Assembly: GCF_028707975.1 (NCBI RefSeq)
Contig: NZ_JAQVZX010000013.1
Location: forward strand, 1 to 37,813
Source: Syntrophomonas sp.
GTDB lineage: Bacteria; Bacillota; Syntrophomonadia; Syntrophomonadales; Syntrophomonadaceae
Length of the DNA stretch: 37,813 nucleotides
Reading direction: 5' to 3'
Shown here: in pieces, positions 36,246 through 37,813 of the stretch
Numbering within the stretch: the first letter of the stretch is position 1
How the letters are laid out: every line of letters starts with the position of its first letter
The notes under the pieces: model-generated
What the model was told of the DNA's origin: nothing
Seen by the model: only the letters and a program-made list of their open reading frames with translations
Database searches by the model: none
Translations under genes and position numbers: made by a program

Positions 36246-37193
36246 ATGGAGGTAGTAAGAGAAATAGATAATTATACCAATAATGAAGATCCGTTGTTTT
36301 TGGCCCTGGGCAATTTTGACGGGGTACACCGGGGGCACCAGCGATTGATAGGTGATTTGGTGCAGAAGGCCCGAGCCAGCAAGGGCATCGCGGCGGCTTT
36401 TATTTTTGAACCTCACCCGGCTACGGTACTTAATCCCAGCCGGGCTCCCAAACTTCTGGTAAGCGCAAAACGAAAAGCGGAGTTAATGAAGGAATTGGGT
36501 TTGGATAAACTGATCTACAACAGATTTGATTCGGCCATAGCCAGGTGCTCCCCGGAAGAATTTGCAAAAACCATACTGGTGGAGAGACTGCAAATTAAAG
36601 AAACATTTGTGGGATTTAACTATTCTTTTGGGCACAAAGGCCTGGGTACGCCTCAACTTTTACAAGAGCTGGGAAAAAAATATACTTTTCGGGTTAATAT
36701 TATTCCCCCGGTAGAAGTCAATGGGCAGGTAGTATCCAGCAGCATTATCCGCCGGGCCTTGGATGCCGGTGATATCCAATTAGCCCGGGAAATGTTGGGT
36801 TACTGTCCCATGCTTGAAGGGGAAGTAATTGAAGGGGAAAAGCGAGGGGGAACTATTGGTTTCCCTACGGCCAATCTGGGAATTCGGGCGGAGCTAAATA
36901 TACCCGGAAAAGGGGTATATGCGGCTTTCGCAGAGATAGAAGGCGAGAATTTTGGGGCGGCAGTGAACATTGGGAGCAAGCCTACCTTTCATCAGGAGTA
37001 TCCCGTTTCAGTTGAGGCTAATTTAATAGATTTTGATAGACAGGTTTATGGACAAGATATAAGGCTGTATTTTCTCCAAAAAATTAGAGATGAAAGAAAA
37101 TTCAGCGGCGTAGACGAACTGATTAAACAGATTAAAATTGACCGCGAGCAGGCTATAAGAATTTATGAGTCGATAGAAAATAATAGAAAATAG
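36246..37193 (+). CDS. ribF: Bifunctional riboflavin kinase/FAD synthetase RibF
   Basis: LGNFDGVHRGHQRLI; SSSIIRRALDAGDI; GTIGFPTANLG; GVYAAFAEIEG. Confidence 0.96.
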   Translation: MEVVREIDNYTNNEDPLFLALGNFDGVHRGHQRLIGDLVQKARASKGIAAAFIFEPHPATVLNPSRAPKLLVSAKRKAELMKELGLDKLIYNRFDSAIARCSPEEFAKTILVERLQIKETFVGFNYSFGHKGLGTPQLLQELGKKYTFRVNIIPPVEVNGQVVSSSIIRRALDAGDIQLAREMLGYCPMLEGEVIEGEKRGGTIGFPTANLGIRAELNIPGKGVYAAFAEIEGENFGAAVNIGSKPTFHQEYPVSVEANLIDFDRQVYGQDIRLYFLQKIRDERKFSGVDELIKQIKIDREQAIRIYESIENNRK

Positions 37194-37328
37194 AATAATG
37201 GGATGATTCAGAAACTTTAGGTTAGGAATTGGTATTAGCATTCATCAACATAAACATAAGATAGGCCTTGCTTATCAAGCCATGATTGTATAAAATTAGG
37301 ATTGGATTTATAAAGAGTCAGAACCTCA

Positions 37329-37366
37329 GGCTAGGGCTAACGATTTCACCAGCGTTTTCCTTGGCC
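37329..37366 (+). promoter_or_regulatory. Candidate rpsO leader hairpin (possible S15 autoregulatory structure)
   Basis: GGCTAGGG-CT-AACG-N10-CGTT-TT-CCTTGGCC: 8-bp (with 2 G-U) plus 4-bp coaxial helix, about 30 nt upstream of the rpsO start. Confidence 0.5.
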
Positions 37367-37398
37367 GATGGCGATTATCAGGCAGAGGAGGTGAAAAC

Positions 37399-37668
37399 TT
37401 GTCATTATCTCTAGAAAGAAAAGGGGAAATAATTAAGACCTACCAGATTCATGAGAACGATACCGGTTCACCGGAAGTTCAAATTGCTATACTTACGGAA
37501 AGAATAAATTACCTGAATGAACATCTGAAAATAAATTCCAAAGACCATCATTCCAGAAGAGGATTGCTGAAAATGGTAGGACAGCGCCGGTCGCTTTTAG
37601 ATTATCTTAAGAAAAAAGACTTTGAGCGCTATCGGAGTATTGTTACCCGGTTGGGTCTGCGCAGGTAA
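37399..37668 (+). CDS. rpsO: 30S ribosomal protein S15 (TTG start)
   Basis: [64 protein letters not shown]. Confidence 0.97.
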   Translation: MSLSLERKGEIIKTYQIHENDTGSPEVQIAILTERINYLNEHLKINSKDHHSRRGLLKMVGQRRSLLDYLKKKDFERYRSIVTRLGLRR

Positions 37669-37690
37669 AGAGCGGTAATCCGCTCTTTAT
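37667..37690 (+). terminator. rpsO intrinsic terminator, overlapping the stop codon
   Basis: AAAGAGCGG-TAAT-CCGCTCTTT perfect 9-bp stem; the stop TAA (37666-37668) runs into the stem. Confidence 0.85.
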
Positions 37691-37697
37691 CTTTATG

Positions 37698-37813
37698 GTG
37701 TGCCCGGCATGGGCGCAGTCTAATGGGTGAAAGTCCCTAGTGCGGGTTGATAGTGCCAAGCACATAGCCAAGGGCAAGGGTGTCCGCGGCGACGCGGAAT
37801 CTGAAGGAAGCCG
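37698..37813 (+). mobile_element. 5' end of a group II intron (truncated by window edge)
   Basis: GTGTG 5' end and domain I-like sequence GTGTGCCCGGCATGGGCGCAGTCTAATGGGTGAAAGTCCCTAGTGCGGGTTGATAGTGCC...CCGCGGCGACGCGG; starts 9 nt after the rpsO terminator stem. Confidence 0.8.

Overview
The window is a Gram-positive (Clostridia-type, most like Syntrophomonadaceae by gene content and order) housekeeping superlocus. Essentially all genes are on the + strand. Order: 3' end of flhA, then flhF, flhG, PilZ protein, cheB, cheA, cheW, cheC, cheD, sigD/fliA, DUF342 (FapA-like), small flagellar-operon protein, SwrB-position membrane protein, rpsB, tsf, pyrH, frr, uppS, cdsA, AI-2E-family permease, dxr, rseP, ispG, proS, mgtC-like, polC, rimP, nusA, ylxR, ylxQ, infB, rbfA, nrnA-like DHH, truB, ribF, rpsO. 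The window ends inside the 5' part of what looks like a group II intron, placed just after the rpsO terminator. The genes are mostly ordinary. The most interesting points are: (1) a membrane-anchored SwrB-like protein that carries an IF2_N-like domain; (2) a PolC that lacks the usual DEDD exonuclease insertion but keeps an apparently complete PHP metal site; (3) several interspersed palindromic repeat families packed into the few real intergenic gaps, including GTAG-footed REP-like hairpins whose stems differ but whose flanks are conserved, a GGGGACGGTCCTT-core element, and a roughly 50-bp CACTGCAAAAA...GCATAAATATAC element containing ArgR-box-like palindromes; (4) candidate leaders upstream of rpsO, rimP and tsf. 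All calls come from reading the sequence and the supplied ORF translations. No database search was possible.
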